This document shows positions 8,514 to 17,255 of a DNA stretch of 48,217 nt, in pieces. The notes under the pieces are model-generated. The model did not search any database. It worked only from the letters and a program-made list of their open reading frames with translations, and was not told the DNA's origin. The stretch is from Marispirochaeta aestuarii. Its GTDB lineage: Bacteria > Spirochaetota > Spirochaetia > JC444 > Marispirochaetaceae. The DNA lies in the NCBI RefSeq assembly GCF_002087085.1, contig NZ_MWQY01000027.1, positions 1 through 48,217 of the forward strand. The letters run 5' to 3'. Position 1 is the stretch's first letter, and each line of letters opens with the position of its first letter. The translations under genes and the position numbers were made by a program.

Positions 8514-9938
8514 TTAAATATCGTAGTACAGGGCAAACTCCCAGGGATGGGGCCGGAGATCAAGGGCCTTGACCTCATGTTCCATCTTGTAATCGATCCA
8601 TGTGTCCACCACATCCTGGGTAAAGACGTCCCCTTTGAGCAGGAACTCATGATCCGCCTCCAGGGCTTCCAGGGCTGCCCGCAGGGATCCGGGAGTTTTG
8701 GGAACCATGGCAAGTTCCTCAGGGGGCAGATCGTAGATGTCCTTGTCCAGGGGGCTGCCGGGATCGATCTTGTTCGCGATACCATCGATGGCGGCCATGC
8801 ACATGGCGGAAAATGCAAGGTAAGGATTGCTGGAAGGATCGGGGCAGCGGAATTCGAAGCGTTTGGCTTTCTCGGAGGAGGAGTACATGGGAATCCTCAC
8901 CGAGGCTGAGCGGTTCCGGCTTGAGTAGGCCAGGTTGACCGGCGCTTCGAAGCCGGGGACGAGCCTCTTGTAGCTGTTGGTGGTGGGATTCGTAAAGGCC
9001 AGCAGCGCAGGAGCGTGCTTCAGAATGCCCCCGATGGCCCACATGGCTTCCTGGGAGAGCCCCGCATAGCCGTCGCCGGCAAAGAGGTTTTTGCCGCTCT
9101 TCCAGAAGGACATATGCACATGCATACCCGACCCGTTGTCGTTGAACAGGGGCTTCGGCATGAAGGTCACCGTCCGGTTGTACTTCTTGGCGGTGTTCTT
9201 GATGATGTACTTGTACTTGAGGACGTTGTCCGCCATCTCCACCAGGGGAGCAAAGCGCATATCGATTTCGCACTGTCCCCCCGTGGCTACCTCGTGGTGC
9301 TGGGCTTCGATGGGGATTCCGATTCTCTCCATGACCAGCATCATTTCGCTGCGGATATCCTGCAGACTGTCCGTCGGCGGTACGGGAAAGTATCCCTCCT
9401 TGTACCTCGGCTTGTAGGCCAGGTTGGGATTTTCAATGCGTCCGGTATTCCAGCGTCCCTCGATGGAGTTCAGGTGGTAATACCCTTCGTGTTCATTCTG
9501 GTCAAAGCGGACGTCATCGAAGATGAAGAATTCCGCTTCGGGACCGATAAACACCGTATCCGCAATCCCGGAGGCCTGCAGATACGAAACGGTTTTACGG
9601 GCGATATTCCGGGGATCCTTGGGGTAATCCTCGCCGGTAATGGGATCGCAGATGTTGCATACCATGACCAGGGTTTTGTGCTGAAAGAACGGATCGATAA
9701 AGGCGGAGTCGGCCACCGGTTTGACCAGCATGTCCGATTCGTTTATCGCCTGCCAGCCCCGGATACTGGAGCCGTCGAATCCGAGGCCCTCGGTAAAGGT
9801 CTCCTCGTCGATTTCATGGGCGGGTACGGAAAAGTGCTGCCACAGTCCCGGGAAATCCATGAAACGGAGGTCCACCACTTCAACGCTTTCCCGTTTCATA
9901 AGATCCAGCACGTCTTTCGGGGTCTTGATTTCATTCAT
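8514..9938 (-). CDS. glnA: Type I glutamine synthetase
   Basis: Makes glutamine from glutamate, ammonia and ATP in the cytoplasm; dodecameric GSI. The 474-residue length is usual. Visible are the N-terminal beta-grasp with [12 protein letters not shown], the metal-binding [11 protein letters not shown], the [14 protein letters not shown] loop, [19 protein letters not shown] for ATP and ammonium, and [10 protein letters not shown]. The adenylylation loop reads DIYDLPPEE with the modifiable tyrosine at Y402, which marks it as the regulated subtype and fits the neighbouring glnE. GGAGG sits just before the ATG. The 105-nt leader after the upstream GSIII gene contains two hairpins, and no promoter was evident there, so cotranscription from the GSIII promoter is likely. 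Confidence 0.96.
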   Translation of the reverse strand: MNEIKTPKDVLDLMKRESVEVVDLRFMDFPGLWQHFSVPAHEIDEETFTEGLGFDGSSIRGWQAINESDMLVKPVADSAFIDPFFQHKTLVMVCNICDPITGEDYPKDPRNIARKTVSYLQASGIADTVFIGPEAEFFIFDDVRFDQNEHEGYYHLNSIEGRWNTGRIENPNLAYKPRYKEGYFPVPPTDSLQDIRSEMMLVMERIGIPIEAQHHEVATGGQCEIDMRFAPLVEMADNVLKYKYIIKNTAKKYNRTVTFMPKPLFNDNGSGMHVHMSFWKSGKNLFAGDGYAGLSQEAMWAIGGILKHAPALLAFTNPTTNSYKRLVPGFEAPVNLAYSSRNRSASVRIPMYSSSEKAKRFEFRCPDPSSNPYLAFSAMCMAAIDGIANKIDPGSPLDKDIYDLPPEELAMVPKTPGSLRAALEALEADHEFLLKGDVFTQDVVDTWIDYKMEHEVKALDLRPHPWEFALYYDI

Positions 9939-9973
9939 ACTACTTCCTCCTGGGGTAATAGTGTTTGCAACAG

Positions 9974-10023
9974 GCCGCTCATTACGCGGCGAATATTTAC
10001 AGGGGGCCCGTCAAGGGCGCCCC
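9974..10023 (-). promoter_or_regulatory. Two hairpins in the glnA leader
   Basis: Between the GSIII stop (10044) and glnA start (9938) lie a 5-bp GCCGC/GCGGC stem with 7-nt loop (9974-9990) and a GC-rich stem of about 7-8 bp with a bulge (10002-10023). Neither is followed by a T-run on the minus strand, so they are not classic terminators; processing sites or mRNA-stabilising structures are possible. Confidence 0.4.
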
Positions 10024-10043
10024 GTATTGCCTGATAACTGTTT

Positions 10044-12167
10044 TTATAGCCTGAATAGAAGGTCCTCATAGGTCGGGAAGGGCCAGTAGTTCCTGGCGAC
10101 CATGGTTTCCAGGGCGTCTCCGTGGGATCTGACTTCCTGCATTTTCTCGAAGACCCTGAATCTGAAGGCTTTGCCCATCTCGAAGGGATCGGAACCCCCT
10201 TTGGCAGTCTCAATCTCCTTTTCCAGCTCATCGGTTCTGCTCTTCAGGCCCCGAATTTCCGTCGAGATCTTCTTGAGAACCTCGGCCTGGGCTGATGCGT
10301 CTCCGCCGGCGTTTTTAATGGCAGCTGCCGAATCGGCCAGAACCTTCGCATAGGCGGTCGCCGCCGGAAAGATCTGCAGGTTGGACATCTGGACCATGAT
10401 GCTGGCTTCTATGTTGAGCTGCATGCAGTATTTTTCCAGATAGACCTCATAACGTGATTCCAGCTCTTCCCTGGTAAATACCTTGTGTTTTTCAAACAGG
10501 GCGACGGATTCCGGAGAAATCAGCTCCGCGATGGCCTCTACGGTGGTCTTGATGTTGGGCAGACCCCGTTTTTCGGCTTCGGCAATCCATTCGTCGGAGT
10601 ATCCGTTGCCGTTGAATATGACCCGCTTGTGGTCTTTCCAGGTCTTTTTTACCAGTTTCTGGATTACGGCGATTTTGTCCTCTCCCTTCTCCAGCTCATC
10701 CGCGAACTCCGCAAGGACCTCCGCCACCGCTGTATTCAGAACCACATTGGGACCGGCGATCGACTCCGAGGAGGGGACCATCCGGAACTCGAATTTATTG
10801 CCGGTAAAGGCAAAGGGGCTTGTCCGGTTACGGTCGGTTATGTCCTTGGGAAGCTTCGGCAGGGTGCTTACGCCGAGTTCGATTTTTTCTCCCCCGTTGC
10901 GTTCAGAGGGACTGCCTCCTGCGAGTTTTTCCAGGATGTTCTGAAGCTGATCTCCCAGAAAGATCGAGATGATGGCGGGAGGAGCTTCGTTGGCACCCAG
11001 GCGGTGATCGTTGCCGGCGTTGGATGCTGCCATGCGGAGAATCTTCGCGTACTTGTCCACCGCCTTTATGGTGGCCGCCACAAAGAGCATGAACTGTGCG
11101 TTGTCCTGGGGATTGTCTCCCGGTTCAAGAAGGTTCTGTCCGTCATCTGTTCCGATGGACCAGTTGTTGTGCTTGCCCGATCCGTTTACCCCCGCATAGG
11201 GTTTCTCGTGAAGCAGGCAGACCAGCTTATGCCGGCTGGCAACCTTCTTCATGGTTTCCATAACTAGCTGGTTTGTATCGGTGGCGACGTTGGAGGAGTT
11301 GAAGATGGTTGCCAGTTCAAACTGACTTGGAGCGACCTCGTTATGCTGGGTTTTGGCGGAAATTCCGAGTTTCCAGAGTTCAAAATTCAGCTCCCGCATG
11401 AAGTCTGCCACCCGCTCCTTGATGGAGCCGAAGTAGTGGTCGTCCATCTCCTGTCCCTTGGCGGGCATGGAGCCGAAGACGGTCCTCCCGGTAAGCATCA
11501 GGTCTGGGCGCCTGTTGAAGTACTCCGCGTCCACAAGGAAGTATTCCTGCTCCGGTCCGACGGTGGTAATGGCCCGTTTGCTGGTTTCATTTCCCAAAGC
11601 CCGGAGAACCCTGATGGTCTGCCGGTTGATCGCCTCCATGGAGCGCAGAAGGGGAACCTTCTTGTCCAGGGCCTCGCCGTGGTAGGAGATAAAGGCAGTG
11701 GGGATATAGAGGGTAACGCCGGTATTGTCCTCCTTCAGAAAGGCGGGGGAGGTGGTATCCCAGGCGGTATAACCCCGGGCTTCAAAGGTGGCCCGAAGTC
11801 CTCCGGAGGGAAAACTCGAGGCGTCCGGTTCGCCCTGTATCAGTTCCTTGCCGGAGAATTCCATAATGACCCTTCCCTCCGGCGTGGGAGAAATAAAGGA
11901 GTCATGCTTTTCTGCTGTCAGACCTGTGAGAGGCTGAAACCAGTGGGTATAGTGGGTTGCCCCTTTTTCTATGGCCCAGTCCTTCATGGCGTTTGCGACA
12001 ACCTCGGCCACTTCAAGGCTGAGTTCGGCTTCGCCTGCCTGAACCTGTTTCACACTTTTATAGATGCTCTTGGGAACCCGTTCCCGCATAACCGCGTCAT
12101 TGAAACAATTACAGCCGTACAGTTCGGTCAGGGGGTTGCTGGTAAAATCAATCTGCGTGCGCTCCAC
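10044..12167 (-). CDS. glnN: Type III glutamine synthetase, copy 1
   Basis: GSIII makes glutamine like GSI but is a larger enzyme (about 700 residues) found in Bacteroidetes, cyanobacteria and some other lineages; this one has 707. Family signatures include the N-terminal [88 protein letters not shown] and [17 protein letters not shown]. The start is GTG at 12167 with AAGGAG 7 nt upstream. A sigma-54 promoter lies upstream at 12204-12219, so expression probably follows nitrogen status. No GSI-type adenylylation loop is visible. It is very similar to the next gene (copy 2). Confidence 0.95.
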   Translation of the reverse strand: MERTQIDFTSNPLTELYGCNCFNDAVMRERVPKSIYKSVKQVQAGEAELSLEVAEVVANAMKDWAIEKGATHYTHWFQPLTGLTAEKHDSFISPTPEGRVIMEFSGKELIQGEPDASSFPSGGLRATFEARGYTAWDTTSPAFLKEDNTGVTLYIPTAFISYHGEALDKKVPLLRSMEAINRQTIRVLRALGNETSKRAITTVGPEQEYFLVDAEYFNRRPDLMLTGRTVFGSMPAKGQEMDDHYFGSIKERVADFMRELNFELWKLGISAKTQHNEVAPSQFELATIFNSSNVATDTNQLVMETMKKVASRHKLVCLLHEKPYAGVNGSGKHNNWSIGTDDGQNLLEPGDNPQDNAQFMLFVAATIKAVDKYAKILRMAASNAGNDHRLGANEAPPAIISIFLGDQLQNILEKLAGGSPSERNGGEKIELGVSTLPKLPKDITDRNRTSPFAFTGNKFEFRMVPSSESIAGPNVVLNTAVAEVLAEFADELEKGEDKIAVIQKLVKKTWKDHKRVIFNGNGYSDEWIAEAEKRGLPNIKTTVEAIAELISPESVALFEKHKVFTREELESRYEVYLEKYCMQLNIEASIMVQMSNLQIFPAATAYAKVLADSAAAIKNAGGDASAQAEVLKKISTEIRGLKSRTDELEKEIETAKGGSDPFEMGKAFRFRVFEKMQEVRSHGDALETMVARNYWPFPTYEDLLFRL

Positions 12168-12203
12168 GTTACGCTCCTTGGTGAATTATTACGTAAATAA
12201 AAT

Positions 12204-12219
12204 TGCAATATTCATGCCA
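12204..12219 (-). promoter_or_regulatory. Sigma-54 (RpoN) promoter of glnN copy 1
   Basis: The minus strand reads TGGCATGAATATTGCA, matching the -24/-12 consensus TGGCAYRNNNNTTGCW, with the invariant GG and GC 10 bp apart. The predicted start is near 12193, about 26 nt before the GTG. It lies in the non-coding gap after a strong terminator for the upstream gene. I did not find a clear enhancer site for an NtrC-type activator. Confidence 0.75.
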
Positions 12220-12323
12220 TGTATGGGGCCGTGGATCTAAATGTTTTCAGGATGGTAAGTTATGAAATTGCGCTTAAAAGGGGACGAAAAAAGAGCCTCC
12301 GTATTTGCCACGAAAATGTAGGC

Positions 12324-12359
12324 AAAAAAAACCGGAGCCACCAAAAGGTAGCATCCGGT
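12324..12359 (-). terminator. Rho-independent terminator of glnN copy 2
   Basis: On the minus strand a 12-bp stem with a one-base bulge (plus arms 12331-12342 and 12347-12359, AAAA/TTTT loop) is followed by eight T (12324-12331). It lies 29 bases past the stop of the upstream GSIII gene and insulates copy 1. Confidence 0.9.
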
Positions 12360-12388
12360 CGTTTCTGCGATACCGTCTGGGTTCGTCT

Positions 12389-14515
12389 CTACAAACGGAA
12401 AAGGAGCTCCTCGTAGGAGGGAAAGGGCCACAATTCCCGGGGAACAAGGGATTCCAGCCTGTCCGCGTGGACCCTGAGTTCCTGCATGGCGGGAAAAACA
12501 AACTCGTGACAGGCCCTGGCGTTCGCCCCGTATTCAGCGATTCCGTGAGCCCTGGCAAGGGCCGCAGCCAGTTTGTCGCAGCAGGATTTCAGGGCGCAGG
12601 TTTCGTCGTTGATGTCCGTCAGCAGCGCGAGGTGTTCTTTCGTATCCAGGGAGGCGGAAACGCTCTGCAGGGCGCTGATGCTTCCGGAAAGGCGCCGGAT
12701 GTACTCCATCGCGGCAGGATATATCTCGGTACGGGCCATCTCCAGGGAGATACTGCCCTCGATATTGATCTGCTTCGCGTAGCGTTCAAGATAAATTTCA
12801 CAGCGGGAATGAAGCTCCTCGGACCTGAATACACCATGCCTGGTGAAAAGCTCTATGGACGCATTGCTTACAAGCTCGGGGATTGCATCCACGGTGGCGG
12901 TAATGTTGGGCAGACCCCGCCGGACGGCTTCGGCGACCCACTCTTCGCTGTAGCCGTTGCCGTTGAAGATTATCCTCTTGTGCCGGCGATAAGTTTCGGC
13001 TATCAGGAATGAGACCTTCTTCTGGGGGTCCTCCGACTGCTCCAGTTCGTCTGCAAAGCGCCGCAGGATTTCCGCCATGGCCGTGTTCAGTACCACGTTT
13101 GGTCCGGCCACCGATTCGGATGACGGTACCATCCGGAATTCGAACTTGTTGCCGGTGAAGGCGAAGGGGCTTGTTCTGTTCCGGTCGGTAAGGTCCCGGG
13201 GAAGCTTCGGGAGGGCCGCCACGCCTGTTTCCAGAAGGGTCAGAATATCCTTCTGTTTTTTCCTGGAATCATCCGCCAGCTCCTCCAGCACCTCCGTGAG
13301 CTGGTCTCCCAGAAAGATGGAGATGATCGCCGGGGGGGCTTCGTTCGCTCCCAGACGGTGGTCGTTGCCGGCATTGGCGGCTGACATGCGCAGTATCGGG
13401 GCGTACTCATCCACAGCCCGGATGGCAGCGGCCAGAAAGAGCAGAAACCGTGCATTCTGGCGGGGATTGTCCCCGGGTTCCAGCAGATTGATACCGTCAT
13501 CCGTGGCTATGGACCAGTTGTTGTGTTTTCCCGATCCGTTTACCCCGGCAAAGGGTTTTTCGTGGAGCAGGGCAACCAGGTTGTGCCGCAGGGCGACCCG
13601 TCCCAGGGTCTCCATAACCAGCTGATTGGTATCGGACGCCACGTTGGAGGTATCGAAGATACAGGCTATTTCGAACTGATTCGGCGCCACCTCGTTGTGC
13701 TGGGTCTTGGCGGATATTCCAAGCTTCCAGAGTTCAAGGTTGAGTTCCCGCATAAAGGCGGAGACCCGTTCCTTCAGGGCGCCGAAGTAATGGTCTTCCA
13801 TCTCCTGTCCCTTGGCGGGAAGGCAGCCGAAGACCGTTCGTCCGGTGAGCATCAGGTCTGAGCGCCTGTCGGCGTAGCGCCTGTCCACGAGGAAGTATTC
13901 CTGTTCCGCCCCCACCGTGGTTATGATCCGTGTGCTGCTGGTGTTCCCCAGGATCCGGAGTATCCTCATGGCCTGTCTGTTGATGGCCTCCATGGAGCGC
14001 AGCAGGGGCACCTTCTTGTCCAGGGCCTCGCCGTGGTAGGAGACAAAGGCAGTGGGAATGTAGAGGGTGACTCCCGTACTGTCCTCTTTCAGAAAGGCGG
14101 GCGATGTGGTGTCCCAGGCGGTGTAGCCCCGGGCTTCAAAAGTGGCCCGAAGTCCTCCGGAGGGAAAACTCGATGCGTCGGGTTCACCCTTGATCAACTC
14201 CTTGCCGGAAAACTCCATCATGACCCGTCCGTCCCCGATGGGGGAGATAAAGGAGTCGTGCTTTTCCGCTGTCAGACCCGTGAGGGGCTGAAACCAGTGG
14301 GTATAGTGGGTCGCACCCCGTTCTATGGCCCAGTCCTTCATGGCGTTCGCCACAACCTCGGCAACTTCCAGGGTGAGTTCCGCCTTGCCTTCCTGAACAT
14401 CCTTGATGGCTTTATAGATGCTCCTGGGCAGACGCTGCTTCATGACGGCATCGCTGAAGGCGTTTATTCCGTATAACTCAGGTATCGCTTTTTCCGACAA
14501 ATCCGGAGGGGTCAT
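12389..14515 (-). CDS. glnN: Type III glutamine synthetase, copy 2
   Basis: Second GSIII paralogue, 708 residues, colinear with copy 1 and sharing the same motifs ([72 protein letters not shown]). They differ most at the N-terminus, in the segment before [14 protein letters not shown], and in the C-terminal helical region (residues about 620-690). The ATG has AAGGAG about 9 nt upstream. No sigma-54 motif was found before it, so the two copies are probably expressed under different conditions. All catalytic motifs look intact. A tandem duplication with divergence is the simplest origin. Confidence 0.93.
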   Translation of the reverse strand: MTPPDLSEKAIPELYGINAFSDAVMKQRLPRSIYKAIKDVQEGKAELTLEVAEVVANAMKDWAIERGATHYTHWFQPLTGLTAEKHDSFISPIGDGRVMMEFSGKELIKGEPDASSFPSGGLRATFEARGYTAWDTTSPAFLKEDSTGVTLYIPTAFVSYHGEALDKKVPLLRSMEAINRQAMRILRILGNTSSTRIITTVGAEQEYFLVDRRYADRRSDLMLTGRTVFGCLPAKGQEMEDHYFGALKERVSAFMRELNLELWKLGISAKTQHNEVAPNQFEIACIFDTSNVASDTNQLVMETLGRVALRHNLVALLHEKPFAGVNGSGKHNNWSIATDDGINLLEPGDNPRQNARFLLFLAAAIRAVDEYAPILRMSAANAGNDHRLGANEAPPAIISIFLGDQLTEVLEELADDSRKKQKDILTLLETGVAALPKLPRDLTDRNRTSPFAFTGNKFEFRMVPSSESVAGPNVVLNTAMAEILRRFADELEQSEDPQKKVSFLIAETYRRHKRIIFNGNGYSEEWVAEAVRRGLPNITATVDAIPELVSNASIELFTRHGVFRSEELHSRCEIYLERYAKQINIEGSISLEMARTEIYPAAMEYIRRLSGSISALQSVSASLDTKEHLALLTDINDETCALKSCCDKLAAALARAHGIAEYGANARACHEFVFPAMQELRVHADRLESLVPRELWPFPSYEELLFRL

Positions 14516-14583
14516 ATATCTGCTCCTTTGTATTGTGAATATACCCCGGATTTTCCCTCAATGTTAATACATGACGGGTATGG

Positions 14584-14606
14584 GAGCCCTGCAGGACACA
14601 GGGCTC
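14584..14606. repeat. 7-bp perfect inverted repeat between DUF2156 gene and glnN copy 2
   Basis: GAGCCCT and AGGGCTC flank a 9-nt loop. Neither strand has a convincing T-run after it (only GGGGGTTTT on plus), so a factor-independent terminator is doubtful; it may still mark the end of the DUF2156 transcript. Confidence 0.4.
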
Positions 14607-14628
14607 GGGGGTTTTGAGGGATCCGGGT

Positions 14629-15546
14629 CTATTCCTGGGGACAGGGGCAGGACGGATCGATATAAACCCGGAACTTCTTGACAAATCCCGTTGGCCGATA
14701 CGTCATCTTCGCCTGCCGGAGCCCCGGATCTCCCAGGTCCTGTTCCCGGTTGATGAAGGAAATGCTGTTGGGAAGAATGGAGGCGAAGGCCTTGTTTATA
14801 AACTGGTATATGCCTTTGTAGTTACCTACGGCTTTTTCGAAATGCACCACGAAACCTTTTCCCCGGGCGATGGGTTCCCCCAGAACGTAGGCCGCGGGGA
14901 CACCGTCCACATAGTAGAGATATCCGCAGAGGTCCAGAACCTCCTTCAGTTCCAGCGCCTCGATGGCCGCTTCGGTGTCTCCGGGATCATCCTTTCCTTC
15001 CGCCCACTGCCTGGCGACGGAGAAGGCGTCCTGAATATTTTCAGGATCGATTCTGACTTCGGAATACTCATAATTGTTCAGGAACTGTTTTACCAGGTTT
15101 CTTTTCTTGTGGTATTTCTTTCCCGGAAGATGGGCCAGATCCTTTGTGAGGTAGAGGTAGTCAAAATTGTCCCGGTCTTCGATAACGCAAAAGCCTTTTC
15201 GTTCCAGATCGATCTGTCCGGCCACGGCGTAGGGCTCTGCCAGGTTTTTCAGGTACATGTGTTCGGAAAACAGGCTGATCAGGGTCTCATCGTCCGGGAG
15301 TCCGAAGGGGAGCATAGCGAAGTTCTCGCCGTCCTTTGTTCCCGAAATCACGATTCCACCGTCGTCGAAGCGGCTCAGCCGATAGTTATAGGTTTTACGG
15401 AAAAGGAACAGATTTGCAAAGGTAAACTCCGAGATGCCGAACTTGATGGATGATAATCGGGGATGAAGCTCATCCCGCATCTCGAGATCTACTGGTGCGA
15501 ATTCAGGATAGCCGGGTATCTGCATGGCATCAATATAGATAATCAC
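14629..15546 (-). CDS. DUF2156 / phosphatidylglycerol lysyltransferase C-terminal-like protein
   Basis: 305 residues resembling the double-GNAT fold domain at the C-terminus of MprF lysyl-transferases, which occurs alone in many bacteria with unproven substrate. The family signature DYLYLTKDLAHLPGKKYHKKRN lies near residues 128-149, followed by YYVDGVPAAYVLGEP and HFEKAVGNYKGIYQFINKAF, typical of the acyl-acceptor half. There are no membrane helices, so it is not a full MprF flippase. The GTG at 15546 is preceded by AGTAG only; an ATG seven codons later is an alternative, so the start is uncertain. It is divergent from pepT and appears monocistronic. Confidence 0.75.
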   Translation of the reverse strand: MIIYIDAMQIPGYPEFAPVDLEMRDELHPRLSSIKFGISEFTFANLFLFRKTYNYRLSRFDDGGIVISGTKDGENFAMLPFGLPDDETLISLFSEHMYLKNLAEPYAVAGQIDLERKGFCVIEDRDNFDYLYLTKDLAHLPGKKYHKKRNLVKQFLNNYEYSEVRIDPENIQDAFSVARQWAEGKDDPGDTEAAIEALELKEVLDLCGYLYYVDGVPAAYVLGEPIARGKGFVVHFEKAVGNYKGIYQFINKAFASILPNSISFINREQDLGDPGLRQAKMTYRPTGFVKKFRVYIDPSCPCPQE

Positions 15547-15567
15547 CTACTAAAAAGCAACTGATCA

Positions 15568-15576
15568 TGATATACT
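15568..15576 (+). promoter_or_regulatory. Extended -10 promoter of pepT, placed for a leaderless mRNA
   Basis: TGATATACT, an extended -10 element (TGn plus TATACT), ends 9 nt before the pepT ATG at 15586. No good -35 hexamer is visible, consistent with extended -10 use, and no Shine-Dalgarno sequence lies in the short gap. Confidence 0.6.
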
Positions 15577-15585
15577 CGCTTCACA

Positions 15586-16848
15586 ATGAAACAGACTGAA
15601 CGGATTCTTCCGGAAAAACTTCTCGAACGCTTTATTCGTTATGCAAAAATCTGGACTACCTCGGATCCCCACAGCGCAGACTCTCCAACCACTGAAAGGC
15701 AGTGGGAACTTCTTCGCTTACTCTCAGCTGAACTGGAGGATCTCGGGGTTCCCGCTGAACTGGATGAAAACGGTTTTCTTATCGGCCGACTGCCTGCCCG
15801 GGGGGTCGGTCCTCAGGTTCCCACCGTCGGTTTCATGGCCCATGTGGATACTTCTCCGGATGTCTCCGGCGAGGGGGTGAGTCCCAGGATACATCGGAGA
15901 TGGCAGGGAGATGCGATTGTACTCAGGGATGATGTGGTTCTGGACCCGGTACAGATGCCGGAGCTGGCTGCACGGAAGGGAGATACGATCATCACCTCCG
16001 ATGGTACAACCCTGCTTGGGGCTGACGACAAGGCGGGGATCGCCGAGATAATGGCGGCGGTGGAGTATCTGCAGTCCAATCCGGACCTTCCCCACGGCCC
16101 TCTGGAAATCATCTTTACCCCCGACGAAGAAACCGGCAAGGGGATGGACCGTTTTCCCCTGGAGAGGATCCAGAGCCGCTGCTGCTATACCCTGGACGGC
16201 GATGAGCTGGGAACCCTCGAAGCGGAATGTTTCAATGCCTACCGGGCGGACATCGGCTTTTTCGGCGTATCCGCCCATCCGGGACGTGCCAGGGGCAGGC
16301 TGATCAACGCCATAAGCATGCTGGGGAGCTTCCTGGAGATGCTGCCGGGCAGTGAGAGTCCCGAGGCCACCGACGGCCGTTACGGATTCTATCATAGTGT
16401 GGAAGTCTCGGGGCATACGGAAAAGGCGGAGCTGACCCTGATCCTGAGGGATTTTGAACGGAACGAGGTAGAGCGCCGGGTAAAGGCCCTGCAGGCTTTC
16501 GCCTCCGCCGTCGAGGCCGCCTATCCCGGAGGAAAGGTAAAAGTCTCGTGGGTAAAACAGTATTTGAACATGCGGGAAGCCTTCAGCGAAGATCCCCTGG
16601 TCGTAGAACTTGCTCAGAAGGCGATTGCATCCCTGGGAATCAGCCCGGTACTGACCTCCATCCGCGGAGGAACCGACGGCGCCCGGCTCTCGGAACTTGG
16701 AATCCCCTCCCCGAATCTCTTCGCCGGGGGCCATAACTTTCACAGCCTTACCGAATGGGCATCCCTGGAGGTTATGACCTGTGCCGCCGAAACTGTACTT
16801 GCCCTGGCCCTCTTATGGGGGGAATTTGAAAGCCCGGCCCCAGCGTGA
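15586..16848 (+). CDS. pepT: Peptidase T (tripeptide aminopeptidase)
   Basis: Cytoplasmic zinc metallopeptidase of family M20B that releases the N-terminal residue from tripeptides. The 420-residue length is normal. Zinc ligands and catalytic residues are in place: GFMAHVDTSPD (H86, D88), GADDKAG (bridging D147), PDEETGKGMD (E181/E182), LDGDELGTLE, and the C-terminal GGTDGARLSELGIPSPNLFAGGHNFH with the last zinc histidine. The central HPGRARGRLINA segment is in the dimerisation lid. The promoter sits directly before the ATG, so the message may be leaderless. The 77-bp repeat array begins 16 bases after the stop codon. Confidence 0.94.
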   Translation: MKQTERILPEKLLERFIRYAKIWTTSDPHSADSPTTERQWELLRLLSAELEDLGVPAELDENGFLIGRLPARGVGPQVPTVGFMAHVDTSPDVSGEGVSPRIHRRWQGDAIVLRDDVVLDPVQMPELAARKGDTIITSDGTTLLGADDKAGIAEIMAAVEYLQSNPDLPHGPLEIIFTPDEETGKGMDRFPLERIQSRCCYTLDGDELGTLEAECFNAYRADIGFFGVSAHPGRARGRLINAISMLGSFLEMLPGSESPEATDGRYGFYHSVEVSGHTEKAELTLILRDFERNEVERRVKALQAFASAVEAAYPGGKVKVSWVKQYLNMREAFSEDPLVVELAQKAIASLGISPVLTSIRGGTDGARLSELGIPSPNLFAGGHNFHSLTEWASLEVMTCAAETVLALALLWGEFESPAPA

Positions 16849-16864
16849 TAAAATTCAGCTGAGG

Positions 16865-17241
16865 GACGGCTTGGCCGGCCCCGAACGAGGCAGAGCGGAG
16901 TCGAAGGACATGAGTCCTTCGGCGACCGAGAAAAGCGAAGGGACGGCTTTGCCGACCCTGAACGAGGCAGAGCGGAGTCGAAGGGCGAAAAGACCGACGG
17001 CGACCGAGAAAAGTGAAGGGACGGCTTTGCCGGTCCTGAACGAAGCAGAGCGGAGTCGAAGGACATGAGTCCTTCGGCGACCGAGAAAAGCGAAGGGACG
17101 GCTTTGCCGACCCTGAACGAAGCAGATCGGAGTCGAAGGCCATGAGTCCTTCGGCGACCGAGAAAAGCGAAGGGACGGCTTTGCCGGCCCTGAACGAGGC
17201 AGAGCGGAGTCGAAGGACTTGAGTCCTTCGGCGACCGAGAA
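16865..17241. repeat. Five tandem copies of a 77-bp hairpin-forming repeat
   Basis: Units begin with GACGGC at 16865, 16942, 17020, 17097 and 17174 (spacings 77, 78, 77, 77). Each contains a small CGGCTTTGCCG-type stem, a conserved core (GAACGA, GCAGA, CGGAGTCGAAGG) and, except in the altered second unit, a strong stem of the form GAAGGAC-ATGA-GTCCTTC. The last unit ends just before the ribosome site of the FecR gene. Since 77 is not a multiple of 3, repetitive peptides appear in several frames on both strands; these are not genes. The array fills the 407-base gap between pepT and the FecR gene. Confidence 0.95.
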
Positions 17242-17255
17242 TAAGGAGACAGGTA

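Noticed and set aside
9965-9985. Sigma-54-like GCGGCCTGTTGCA before glnA
   Set aside because: The GG and GC elements are only 6 bp apart, not 10.
12219-12416. Small ORFs in the gap between the two GSIII genes
   Set aside because: The gap is explained by a terminator, a sigma-54 promoter and a leader; the peptides have no ribosome sites or recognisable features.
16865-17241. CRISPR array
   Set aside because: The whole 77-bp unit is conserved with no unique spacers, and no cas genes are present.
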